From assembly GCA_964541215.1 (NCBI GenBank), contig CAZIPP010000076.1:1-7257 (forward strand): a stretch of 7,257 nt of DNA, written 5' to 3'. Position numbers and translations under genes: made by a program. Origin of the DNA: SIG469 sp964541215. GTDB taxonomy: Bacteria > Bacillota > Clostridia > Oscillospirales > Oscillospiraceae. This document shows positions 1 through 5,638 of this stretch, piece by piece (the stretch's first letter is position 1; the number at the start of each line of letters is the position of its first letter). Below the pieces are notes generated by a model, which did no database searches, had not been told where the DNA came from, and worked only from the letters and a program-made list of their open reading frames with translations.

Positions 1-200
1 TGTTCAGCTTCACCGCATGCATCGTGTCCCTGCTGATGCAATTAGCCGAGCTGCGTCACCGCGTACAGATCGAGGATTGGTCGGCGCTTTTGGACACTGT
101 TGATGCTGTTATGATGTCTGCTGTGGTTTTGGCGGCGGTAACGCTTTTACTCAACATAATTGCACTGACCATATTCAGGAAGTCAAAAGAGCGGAGGTAA
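1..200 (+). CDS. C-terminal end of an unrecognised membrane protein (partial)
   Basis: An open frame enters from the left edge (first full codon at position 3) and ends at TAA 198-200, giving the last 65 residues. I do not recognise the family. The visible part holds a hydrophobic stretch at the edge (FSFTACIVSLLMQLAEL), a polar link with VQIEDWSALLDTVDAV, a second strongly hydrophobic segment of about 22 residues (VMMSAVVLAAVTLLLNIIAL), and a basic tail ending KSKERR. The basic tail after the last membrane segment suggests a cytoplasmic C-terminus by the positive-inside rule. The stop codon lies next to the GGAGG (193-197) of the macro-domain gene, so the two genes are probably in one transcript. 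The coding frame is supported by this coupling and by the clear membrane pattern. Function is unknown. Confidence 0.72.
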   Translation, partial: FSFTACIVSLLMQLAELRHRVQIEDWSALLDTVDAVMMSAVVLAAVTLLLNIIALTIFRKSKERR

Positions 201-202
201 TC

Positions 203-709
203 ATGTCACTTAAAATAATCAAAAACGACATTACAAAGCTGGAGGTCGATGCCATTGTCAACGCCGCGAACCATACCTTGCTTGGCGGCGGCGGTGTTGA
301 CGGCTGTATCCACCGTGCAGCAGGAAAGGAACTGCTGGCTGAGTGCCGCACTCTTGGCGGCTGCGAGACCGGCGGCGCCAAAATAACAAAGGGATACAAG
401 CTTCCTGCCAAATACGTTATCCACGCTGTTGGTCCTGTCTGGCATGGCGGCAGCAGAGGCGAGAAGGAAAAGCTGACCTCCTGCTATACCACTTCCCTGA
501 AGCTGGCTAAGGAAAACGGATGCAGGTCTGTGGCGTTCCCCCTGATCTCCGCAGGCGTGTACGGATATCCCATGGACGACGCAATTGCCGTTGCTGTCAA
601 GACCATAAGCGAGTTTCTGAGTTCCAACGAGATGGATGTCTATATCGTTGTCTACAACGATACCGCGGAAACCGCAGCAAAACGGCTGTATGGTGAGCTG
701 TTTGAATAG
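203..709 (+). CDS. Macro domain protein, probable O-acetyl-ADP-ribose / ADP-ribosyl hydrolase (MacroD/YmdB type)
   Basis: This 168-residue protein is a single macro domain, close to the usual length of stand-alone bacterial members. Motifs seen in order: NAAN at 20-23, LLGGGGVDGCIHRAAG at 26-41, GGAKITKGYKLP at 57-68, YVIHAVGP at 71-78, and the phosphate-binding loop ISAGVYGYP at 115-123. Asn23 and Asp33 match the residues that matter in E. coli YmdB (Asn25 and Asp35), so catalytic activity is likely. MacroD-type enzymes deacetylate O-acetyl-ADP-ribose and can remove ADP-ribose from acidic residues of proteins; the substrate here is inferred. It is a soluble cytoplasmic protein. The start is fixed by GGAGG at 193-197, five bases upstream of ATG. 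The gene lies directly behind a membrane protein gene and ends at a strong hairpin. No ADP-ribosyltransferase or sirtuin partner is visible in the window. Confidence 0.93.
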   Translation: MSLKIIKNDITKLEVDAIVNAANHTLLGGGGVDGCIHRAAGKELLAECRTLGGCETGGAKITKGYKLPAKYVIHAVGPVWHGGSRGEKEKLTSCYTTSLKLAKENGCRSVAFPLISAGVYGYPMDDAIAVAVKTISEFLSSNEMDVYIVVYNDTAETAAKRLYGELFE

Positions 710-713
710 AATA

Positions 714-766
714 AAGCTGTCATTCCTCCATTGGCTGTAATGCCCGGAATGACAGCTTGTTTTTTT
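714..766 (+). terminator. Rho-independent terminator after the macro-domain gene, possibly bidirectional
   Basis: A perfect 13-bp stem pairs 714-726 (AAGCTGTCATTCC) with 746-758 (GGAATGACAGCTT) around a 19-base loop, and a T-run follows at 760-766. The T-run overlaps the stop codon (765-767) of the convergent DUF2812 gene. Read on the minus strand the same stem is followed only by a weak TTTATTCTATT tract, so termination of the minus-strand operon here is possible but weaker. Confidence 0.88.
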
Positions 767-1964
767 ACTTTATGCTTTCGGCAAGAATGGTCACCCATTG
801 GTCAAGATCCATCTTATAGTCTTCGGATGTCTGATAAAAGTAAGCGTGGATGACCTTATTGTCCTGACGCAAAATGACGGTCGGGAATATGCCGTCGGTG
901 TAGCCGACCGCGTGATCCACATCAAGTTCCGGCAGTTCGAGAGTCTCTTCCCTCTTGTTCAGGTCGCTTATCCAATACTCCCCTGCTGCCCATGCAGCCA
1001 TCCAGTCAAAGGGCAGCTCGTTATAATCCACGTACAGTCCGCCTTCAAGCGTGGTTCCGTCCGGCAAGCTGACATGAGCCAGTTCGTTCCAGTCCACGCT
1101 GCAGGGTGACAGCCAGTCGTCCCAGATGCGCACCGTGTTGGAAAATCCCCAGTCTTCGAGCTCGTACTCACCCTCGGGAGCAAAGTCGGCAATGGTAGCA
1201 AAGGGGACTGTTCCGGAAAAATCTTCAAGGGAAACGCGATCTTTGTCGCTTGTTTCACGCTCAAATGCGAACAATACGGCAATTATCCAAAACACGATCA
1301 GGAGTATCCTGCAAATCTCGGAAACATGATGTCTCAGCGCGCCATCCTTCCAGCTTCTGCCGCTATACAGCCTGCCATTTTCAATCAGAGCTTTTTTCAT
1401 TTTGTTTAGGTGCACAAGACCGACTATGGAGCCGGTAACTCCCCAAATAACACATCCCAGAGCCATAAGCATAAGCCATGTGCCCACATTTATTGTAAAA
1501 ACCAGAAGGGTTCCCCTTATGCAGATTATGGGATAGATCAATGTCCACATGATGATCGTTAACACATGATCCCTCTGGCTTTTGCGCACATAGTCCAACG
1601 CAATAGCCTGCACCTGAGGGTCGGTATTCAGTTCCCTGGCAGATGGGTCGTCGGAGCAGTAGATATAAAAGCCCCCACGCTTGGCTATATATTTCCAACC
1701 GTACATTTTGCTGAGCTCAACAGCTTCAGCGTCAGGCTCTCCGCCGTCATCCGCCCACATGCTGGTATTTTTCCGGGCAGCGTCAAGGCGGTATTTCAGC
1801 TTCTGCGGACAAGTCTTTTCAAAGGAGGCAACTCCCGCAAAAAATCCGTCTTCTGCCAGCACATAGCCTTCCGCAGCCATGTCTGTCAGCCAGCTTTCCA
1901 TGCCTTCCACATCATATTCGGCACAGGGTGGGATGCGGTAGGTTTTCTTGACATTATCGCTCAT
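765..1964 (-). CDS. DUF2812 domain membrane protein, partner of the PadR regulator
   Basis: This 399-residue protein has an N-terminal DUF2812-like region (about 1-110), recognised by the pattern FEKTCPQKLKYRLD (48-61), then YGWKYIAKRGGFYIYCSDD (88-106). A membrane core follows: hydrophobic segments at about 134-149, 153-184 (perhaps one long or two short) and 216-234, with a basic NKMKKALIENGR loop before the last. The final 165 residues are soluble, acidic and rich in Trp and Tyr, and are probably outside the membrane if there are three segments. DUF2812 proteins commonly sit beside PadR regulators in Firmicutes; their biochemical function is not established, and a sensory or envelope-stress role is only inference. 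The start is ATG at 1962-1964, with AGGGAGGAA ending 7 bases upstream. A start 14 codons earlier (2006) lacks this support. The gene overlaps the padR-like gene by 11 bases, which suggests translational coupling. Confidence 0.88.
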   Translation of the reverse strand: MSDNVKKTYRIPPCAEYDVEGMESWLTDMAAEGYVLAEDGFFAGVASFEKTCPQKLKYRLDAARKNTSMWADDGGEPDAEAVELSKMYGWKYIAKRGGFYIYCSDDPSARELNTDPQVQAIALDYVRKSQRDHVLTIIMWTLIYPIICIRGTLLVFTINVGTWLMLMALGCVIWGVTGSIVGLVHLNKMKKALIENGRLYSGRSWKDGALRHHVSEICRILLIVFWIIAVLFAFERETSDKDRVSLEDFSGTVPFATIADFAPEGEYELEDWGFSNTVRIWDDWLSPCSVDWNELAHVSLPDGTTLEGGLYVDYNELPFDWMAAWAAGEYWISDLNKREETLELPELDVDHAVGYTDGIFPTVILRQDNKVIHAYFYQTSEDYKMDLDQWVTILAESIK

Positions 1965-2289
1965 GGTCACTTCCTCCCTTCCATGGTATGGCTTCCGCGT
2001 CCGCAATGCACATTCTCAAACGCTGAAGTTCCTCACAATAGGCTTCAATTCCCTTACCGGTGATCCGATAAGTACGCTTTCTTCCTTCGACTTCTATTTC
2101 GGTTATGTACTTTTCTTTTTCAAACTTTCCCAAAATGGTATACAGCGTTGCAGGTCCAAGTGTCACACGACCTGAGGTCTTGCGTTCTATATAGTCAGCC
2201 ACATCTATTCCGCACATGGGACCTGTTGAAAACGCCATCAGAACATAGAACATGGATTCTGTCAGAACTTCCATGGATTTTTTAGGCAT
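1954..2289 (-). CDS. PadR family transcriptional regulator
   Basis: This 111-residue protein is a short PadR winged-helix repressor, a usual length for the subfamily that consists of little more than the DNA-binding domain and a C-terminal helix. It shows the recognition-helix pattern LGPATLYTILGKFEKEKYI (44-62), followed by the wing EVEGRKRTYRITGKGIEAY (66-84) and a short C-terminal dimerisation helix. PadR proteins of this type usually repress their own operon and release DNA on binding a small ligand or under envelope stress; the ligand here is unknown. The start is ATG at 2287-2289, with GGAGG eight bases upstream. An in-frame TTG at 2302-2304 would add five residues but lies inside the ribosome binding site, so it is rejected. 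It overlaps the DUF2812 gene downstream and forms a two-gene operon with it. Confidence 0.92.
   Translation of the reverse strand: MPKKSMEVLTESMFYVLMAFSTGPMCGIDVADYIERKTSGRVTLGPATLYTILGKFEKEKYITEIEVEGRKRTYRITGKGIEAYCEELQRLRMCIADAEAIPWKGGSDHER
1973..1977 (-). promoter_or_regulatory. Ribosome binding site that fixes the DUF2812 start
   Basis: Minus-strand GGAGG (within AAGGGAGGAA, 1971-1980) lies 8 bases before the ATG at 1964 and inside the end of the upstream PadR gene. It favours this start over the longer frame beginning at 2006. Confidence 0.85.
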
Positions 2290-2302
2290 TGCTGTTTCCT
2301 CC

Positions 2303-2334
2303 AATATCGTTTATCGATATCATTTGACGATATT
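2303..2334. promoter_or_regulatory. Candidate PadR operator (inverted repeat over -10 and transcription start)
   Basis: AATATCGT (2303-2310) and ACGATATT (2327-2334) form a perfect inverted repeat, with a smaller palindrome ATCGAT (2313-2318) between them. The right arm overlaps the -10 box and the left arm lies just before the ribosome binding site. A repressor bound here would block its own promoter, which fits the self-regulation known for PadR proteins. Binding itself is inferred. Confidence 0.68.
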
Positions 2335-2360
2335 ATATCACGTGTTTATATTCTCTGCAA
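2332..2360 (-). promoter_or_regulatory. Sigma-A-type promoter of the padR-DUF2812 operon
   Basis: On the minus strand there is a -35 TTGCAG (2355-2360), a 17-base spacer, and a consensus -10 TATAAT (2332-2337) preceded by TG one base upstream (extended -10). Transcription should start near 2325, about 36 bases before the PadR ATG. Confidence 0.82.
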
Positions 2361-2395
2361 TAGCTACTAATCATTAAATCAGTATTGAATAAACC

Positions 2396-2415
2396 GGAAC
2401 AGTCAAGACCGTTCC
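2396..2415. repeat. Imperfect 20-base palindrome
   Basis: GGAACAGTC (2396-2404) pairs with GACCGTTCC (2407-2415) at eight of nine positions. It lies in the non-coding stretch between gluQ and the PadR promoter. It resembles the compact intergenic palindromes scattered in Ruminococcaceae genomes, but the copy number cannot be judged from this window. Confidence 0.55.
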
Positions 2416-2448
2416 CTACAACAGTAACGCAAAAACTGCATAACAATT

Positions 2449-2468
2449 GGCGGGAGCAAGCCCCCGCC
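2449..2468 (-). terminator. GC-rich hairpin, probable gluQ terminator or palindromic repeat
   Basis: GGCGGG (2449-2454) pairs with CCCGCC (2463-2468), leaving an 8-base loop that can be tightened by one G-U pair. On the minus strand it lies about 20 bases beyond the gluQ stop codon. The following sequence (AATTGTTATGCAGTTTTT) has its T-run only after about 13 bases, so it is a weak classical terminator. It may instead be a member of a dispersed repeat family together with the palindrome at 2396-2415. Confidence 0.5.
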
Positions 2469-2487
2469 TTACAATATTATAACAAAA

Positions 2488-3396
2488 TCATACCACGATG
2501 GAAATATCTTTACGCACCTTATCCCAACTGAATTCGCCTGCAAGCTCCCGGGCTGATACTGCCTCGGGGGCTTCTATTATGCCTGCAATATGGGCAAGTT
2601 TACCCACAAGCTGCTGGGGAGAATAGTTTTTTTCAAGCTCACTGAGATCCATATCCTTATCACGCTTGGAAAGCCGCCTGCCGTCAGGCGCGGTAAGCAG
2701 CGGAAGATGATAATAGGATGGTATAGCATAGCCAAGCAATTGGTTAACATAAATCTGTCTGGGTGTGGAATCCAGCAGGTCGCATCCACGGACGACTTCC
2801 GTAACTCCCATAAGTGCGTCATCAACTACCACGGCAAGCTGGTAGCCATAAACTCCGTCTGCCCTGCGAATGATAAAGTCACCGCAGTCTTTTGCAAGGT
2901 TTTGGGAAAATGTTCCCAGATGTCCGTCTGTAAAGGACACTTCCATGTCCGGAACTTCCAGTCTCCATGCGGGAGTTTTGGTCATCCCGGCACGTTCTTT
3001 ATCTGTCAGCTTTTTGCACACTCCTGAATAGATATACTGCCCGTCCGATGCGTGAGGCGCGGAAGCCGCGTGAAGGGAGGCTCTGCTGCAATAACAGGGG
3101 TAAACAAGCCCCATTTTATCCAGCCTGTCGAACACTTCATCGTAAATCTGCCCTCTTTTGCTTTGCAGATAGGGCTCAAAGCAGCCGCCCTCGTCCCAGT
3201 CCAGACCAAGCCAGCGCAGATCCTTTTCAAATTGCAGCGCATTTTCCATGCGGCAGCGTCCCATATCCAGATCTTCTATGCGCAGCACTATCTGACCGTT
3301 TTGGCTTCTTACCGAAAGCCACGCCAACAGCGCCGAAAACAGGTTTCCAAGATGCATTCTTCCGCTTGGAGTTGGCGCGAATCTGCCTTTTACCAT
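2488..3396 (-). CDS. gluQ: Glutamyl-Q tRNA(Asp) synthetase (GluQRS)
   Basis: This 302-residue paralogue of glutamyl-tRNA synthetase has the class I catalytic core but no C-terminal anticodon-binding domain (full GltX has about 480 residues). Motifs seen: RFAPTPSG at 5-12, HLGN at 15-18 (the HIGH box), RIEDLD at 39-44, YGYQLAVVVDD at 183-193, and the KMSKS-like RLSKRDKD at 241-248. A zinc site C-x-C (101 and 103) with Tyr123-x3-Cys127 matches the GluQRS pattern CxC...Yx3C, with a longer loop than I recall for E. coli. The enzyme activates glutamate without tRNA and attaches it to the queuosine base at position 34 of tRNA(Asp), in the cytoplasm. GGAGG at 3405-3409 lies 8 bases before ATG 3396 and 5 before the adjacent ATG 3399. 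ATGs at 3411 and 3432 are in frame, but the second overlaps the likely -10 box. It is a single-gene unit, divergent from the SRP RNA. Confidence 0.92.
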   Translation of the reverse strand: MVKGRFAPTPSGRMHLGNLFSALLAWLSVRSQNGQIVLRIEDLDMGRCRMENALQFEKDLRWLGLDWDEGGCFEPYLQSKRGQIYDEVFDRLDKMGLVYPCYCSRASLHAASAPHASDGQYIYSGVCKKLTDKERAGMTKTPAWRLEVPDMEVSFTDGHLGTFSQNLAKDCGDFIIRRADGVYGYQLAVVVDDALMGVTEVVRGCDLLDSTPRQIYVNQLLGYAIPSYYHLPLLTAPDGRRLSKRDKDMDLSELEKNYSPQQLVGKLAHIAGIIEAPEAVSARELAGEFSWDKVRKDISIVV

Positions 3397-3430
3397 CATT
3401 GCCGCCTCCATTTCTTTCCTCTTTGGAGAC

Positions 3431-3459
3431 ATTTAACCATACCCGAATGAAAAATTCAA
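3431..3459 (-). promoter_or_regulatory. Likely gluQ promoter
   Basis: On the minus strand, -35 TTGAAT (3454-3459), a 17-base spacer and -10 TTAAAT (3431-3436) place the transcription start near 3424. This would exclude the ATG at 3432 and supports a gluQ start further in. Confidence 0.55.
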
Positions 3460-3476
3460 TAGACCAAAAAACGCTA

Positions 3477-3505
3477 TTGATAATTTCTTATATTTATAGT
3501 AGAAT
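3477..3505 (+). promoter_or_regulatory. Promoter of the SRP RNA gene (and probably the dnaX operon)
   Basis: TTGATA (3477-3482), a 17-base spacer and TAGAAT (3500-3505) form a good sigma-A promoter in an AT-rich stretch. The predicted start near 3512 lies about 17 bases before the 5' strand of the SRP RNA terminal stem. It is divergent from the gluQ promoter, with the two -35 boxes only 17 bases apart. Confidence 0.78.
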
Positions 3506-3528
3506 AGTAAGGCAATTTAGCCTGTCAC

Positions 3529-3836
3529 ATCCTCCGATCCGTGACAAGGCTGCACTAGTTGGGGAGATAGCGGTGCCCTGTAACCTGCAATCCGCTACAG
3601 CAGGGATGAATCCCCGCCCCAGGGTGTGTGATGTGTCGTCTGACCCTCGTAAGTAGTGATGAGGAGTCGGTCTTGCGCAACGGGGTCCCGTGAACCATGT
3701 CAGGCGGGGAACCGAGCAGCATTAAGCGGACCTCCCCGTGTGCCGTGAGGTAGCCGTATCCGAGCCGGCTGCGGGGGTAACGGGCATATCACATTATTCA
3801 AAGGCGGGTGTGCAGTCTTGTCATTGATCGGAGGAT
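3529..3836 (+). ncRNA. ffs: Signal recognition particle RNA, large bacterial type (with Alu domain)
   Basis: The RNA core of the signal recognition particle binds Ffh and guides membrane-protein ribosomes to FtsY. The S-domain hallmark is at 3699-3720: GTCAGG, a GGAA tetraloop (3708-3711) closed by GG/CC, then GAGCAGC, which is the Ffh-binding helix 8. The Alu domain is present near the 5' end, with TGTAA at 3579-3583 between the GC-rich arms of helices 3 and 4, as in the Bacillus scRNA. The ends pair over about 27 bases (3529-3555 with 3810-3836, with a few G-U pairs and mismatches), closing the long rod. The T-run 3839-3844 follows at once, so the rod may act as part of its own terminator. 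At about 308 bases it belongs to the large class of Gram-positive bacteria. The position just before dnaX matches B. subtilis. The exact mature ends are inferred from the terminal stem. Confidence 0.95.
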
Positions 3837-3844
3837 AGTTTTTT

Positions 3845-3849
3845 GGAGG
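3845..3849 (+). promoter_or_regulatory. dnaX ribosome binding site (decides a TTG start)
   Basis: GGAGG lies 7 bases before TTG 3857-3859, and no ATG lies at a suitable distance. It directly abuts the T-run (3839-3844) ending the SRP RNA, so no room is left for a promoter between the two genes. Confidence 0.85.
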
Positions 3850-3856
3850 TGAGCGC

Positions 3857-5626
3857 TTGTATCAGGCACTTTACAGAAAATATCGTCCAAAGGTTTTTGA
3901 CGATGTTCTTGGTCAGAGCCATATTACGGAAACTCTGAAAAACCAGCTGGCAAGCGGACGCACCTCTCACGCTTACCTGTTCACCGGCACAAGGGGTACA
4001 GGCAAAACCACCTGCGCGAAAATACTTGCACGGGCTGTTAACTGCGAAGCTCCGGTAGGCGGCAATCCCTGCAACTGCTGCCCCAGCTGCATTGGCATTG
4101 AAAGCGGCTCCATTCCCGATGTTCTTGAGATAGATGCCGCTTCAAACAACGGCGTAGACAATATCCGTTCTTTAAGGGACGATTCTATCTACTCCCCTGC
4201 CACTGTTAAAAAAAGAGTGTACATTATCGACGAGGTACACATGCTGTCTACCTCCGCGTTCAACGCTCTTTTGAAGATTATGGAAGAACCGCCGGAGCAT
4301 CTGATGTTCATTCTTGCCACCACCGAGCTGAACAAGGTGCCTGCCACCATTCTTTCCCGCTGCCAGCGATTCAGCTTTAAGCGTATACAGTCCGAAGATA
4401 TCCAACGTCGGCTGATGTATGTGGCTAATGCCGAAAACATATCACTGGACAACGATGCGGCTTCGCTGCTGGCGCGGCTTTCCGATGGTGCGCTGCGCGA
4501 CGCGCTTTCCCTGATGGATCAGTGTACCATCCCCGGAGGAAGCCTGACCACGGAAGACATTTACCAGACCCTTGGTCTGGCAGGCAATATCAAAACTGCT
4601 GCCATGATGCAGCATATCGCCAAGGGTCAGACTGCCGAGGCTCTGGAGCTGTTTGCTTCCCTGTATTCTTCCGGCAAAGACGTGACCGCCCTTTTCAGCG
4701 AGCTGTGTTCCCTTGGTCGAGATCTGCTGATGCTGAAAATATCAGGCAGCAAGGCCATGCTCACCGGCGGCTATGACGACGAAACACTTACCGCGCTTTC
4801 CAAAGCCTTTACCTTTGAAGGGCTTATGAACTGCGTAAACAGCTTTCAGGAAGTTATGGCAGCTTTTTCAAAAAGCGCGAACTGCCGCACCGACGCGGAG
4901 CTTTGCATAATGAAGGTCTGCGACCCAACCACTTCAGGCGATTCACTGGCTGTTGCCGCAAGGCTTTCCAAGCTTGAAGCAAGGCTTGATGACATAAGCA
5001 AAAACGGTGTTGCCGTTGCTGCACCCGCTTCTGCTGCACCGAAGCACAAGCCTGCCGAACAGACCGCACCAATACCGAAATCCACTTTGCCGGAAAAAGT
5101 TGAGGATGCTCCGCCATGGGACGATGCACCGCCCTGGTCGGATGATGATGCTCCTCCTTTTGACGACAGCGATGCTCCACCGGCAGAATTTGAACCTCCT
5201 GTGCATGAAGCGCCAAAAGAATCGCCAAAGCCGGAGCCAAAACCTGCCGAACCCAAGCCGGTGTCAAAGCCTGCCGCATCGGATGGTCCCAAATCCCCTA
5301 TCCCGGCTTCGAATATATGGCCCAGCATCGTTTCGGAGCTGTCCGGTCAGGTGGATATGCTGGTCAACATCTACCTGAACAATTCCGAAACCACTTCCGG
5401 CGTACTCAACGGCGAGACGCTGACAGTTATTGCGGCCAGTCCCTTTGTGCTTAGCACCATCAGCAAAGACGAAGTAGGCAAACTCATTGCCGACACTGCC
5501 GCAAAGCATACAGGCTTTACTCCCACAGTCAGATTTGTGCTTGAAGGTGAGCAGGAGCAGGTGGGAGACAAACTGGATGCCCTTATTCAAAAAGCTAAAA
5601 CAATGGAAAATATTAAAATCATATAA
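3857..5626 (+). CDS. dnaX: DNA polymerase III tau subunit (clamp loader ATPase)
   Basis: This 589-residue DnaX is the ATPase of the clamp loader that places the beta clamp on DNA and ties the replicase together. AAA+ features: Walker A GTRGTGKT (44-51), a zinc module with Cys63, Cys72, Cys75 and Cys78, Walker B VYIIDEVHML (121-130), and the arginine-finger SRC motif (167-169). Domain III follows to about residue 375. A Pro-rich linker (about 385-480) contains four DAPP units at 417-442 (DAPPW, DAPPW, DAPPF, DAPPA) and a KPEPKPAEPKP stretch. A folded C-terminal tail from about 485 is expected to bind the polymerase alpha subunit. The start is TTG, as fixed by GGAGG 7 bases upstream; MYQALYRKYRP is the standard N-terminus. 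I saw no slippery heptamer in the linker that would make a short gamma form. It is the first protein gene of the dnaX-ebfC-recR operon. Confidence 0.97.
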   Translation: MYQALYRKYRPKVFDDVLGQSHITETLKNQLASGRTSHAYLFTGTRGTGKTTCAKILARAVNCEAPVGGNPCNCCPSCIGIESGSIPDVLEIDAASNNGVDNIRSLRDDSIYSPATVKKRVYIIDEVHMLSTSAFNALLKIMEEPPEHLMFILATTELNKVPATILSRCQRFSFKRIQSEDIQRRLMYVANAENISLDNDAASLLARLSDGALRDALSLMDQCTIPGGSLTTEDIYQTLGLAGNIKTAAMMQHIAKGQTAEALELFASLYSSGKDVTALFSELCSLGRDLLMLKISGSKAMLTGGYDDETLTALSKAFTFEGLMNCVNSFQEVMAAFSKSANCRTDAELCIMKVCDPTTSGDSLAVAARLSKLEARLDDISKNGVAVAAPASAAPKHKPAEQTAPIPKSTLPEKVEDAPPWDDAPPWSDDDAPPFDDSDAPPAEFEPPVHEAPKESPKPEPKPAEPKPVSKPAASDGPKSPIPASNIWPSIVSELSGQVDMLVNIYLNNSETTSGVLNGETLTVIAASPFVLSTISKDEVGKLIADTAAKHTGFTPTVRFVLEGEQEQVGDKLDALIQKAKTMENIKII

Positions 5627-5638
5627 AGGAGAATTCAC

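Noticed and set aside
1965..2006. A longer DUF2812 protein starting at 2006
   Set aside because: The extra 14 residues are not part of the domain, and the strong ribosome binding site points to the ATG at 1964.
2967..3656. A 229-codon open frame on the plus strand
   Set aside because: It runs antisense through the start of gluQ and into the SRP RNA gene, has no ribosome binding site, and its product looks like shadow sequence rich in Pro, Arg and Ser.
3541..3836. A riboswitch or T-box leader before dnaX
   Set aside because: The conserved GTCAGG...GGAA...GAGCAGC and TGTAA elements and the end-to-end pairing identify the SRP RNA.
4208..4214. A run of seven A bases in dnaX as a possible frameshift or transcript-slippage site making a gamma form
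   Set aside because: It falls at codons 118-120, inside the ATPase domain, so slippage would give a useless fragment. No canonical slippery heptamer was seen near the linker, where a gamma form would have to end.
4846..5328. A 160-codon minus-strand open frame rich in Gly, Ala and Ser
   Set aside because: It is the antisense shadow of the Pro-rich DnaX linker; its repeats come from the repeated DAPP codons.
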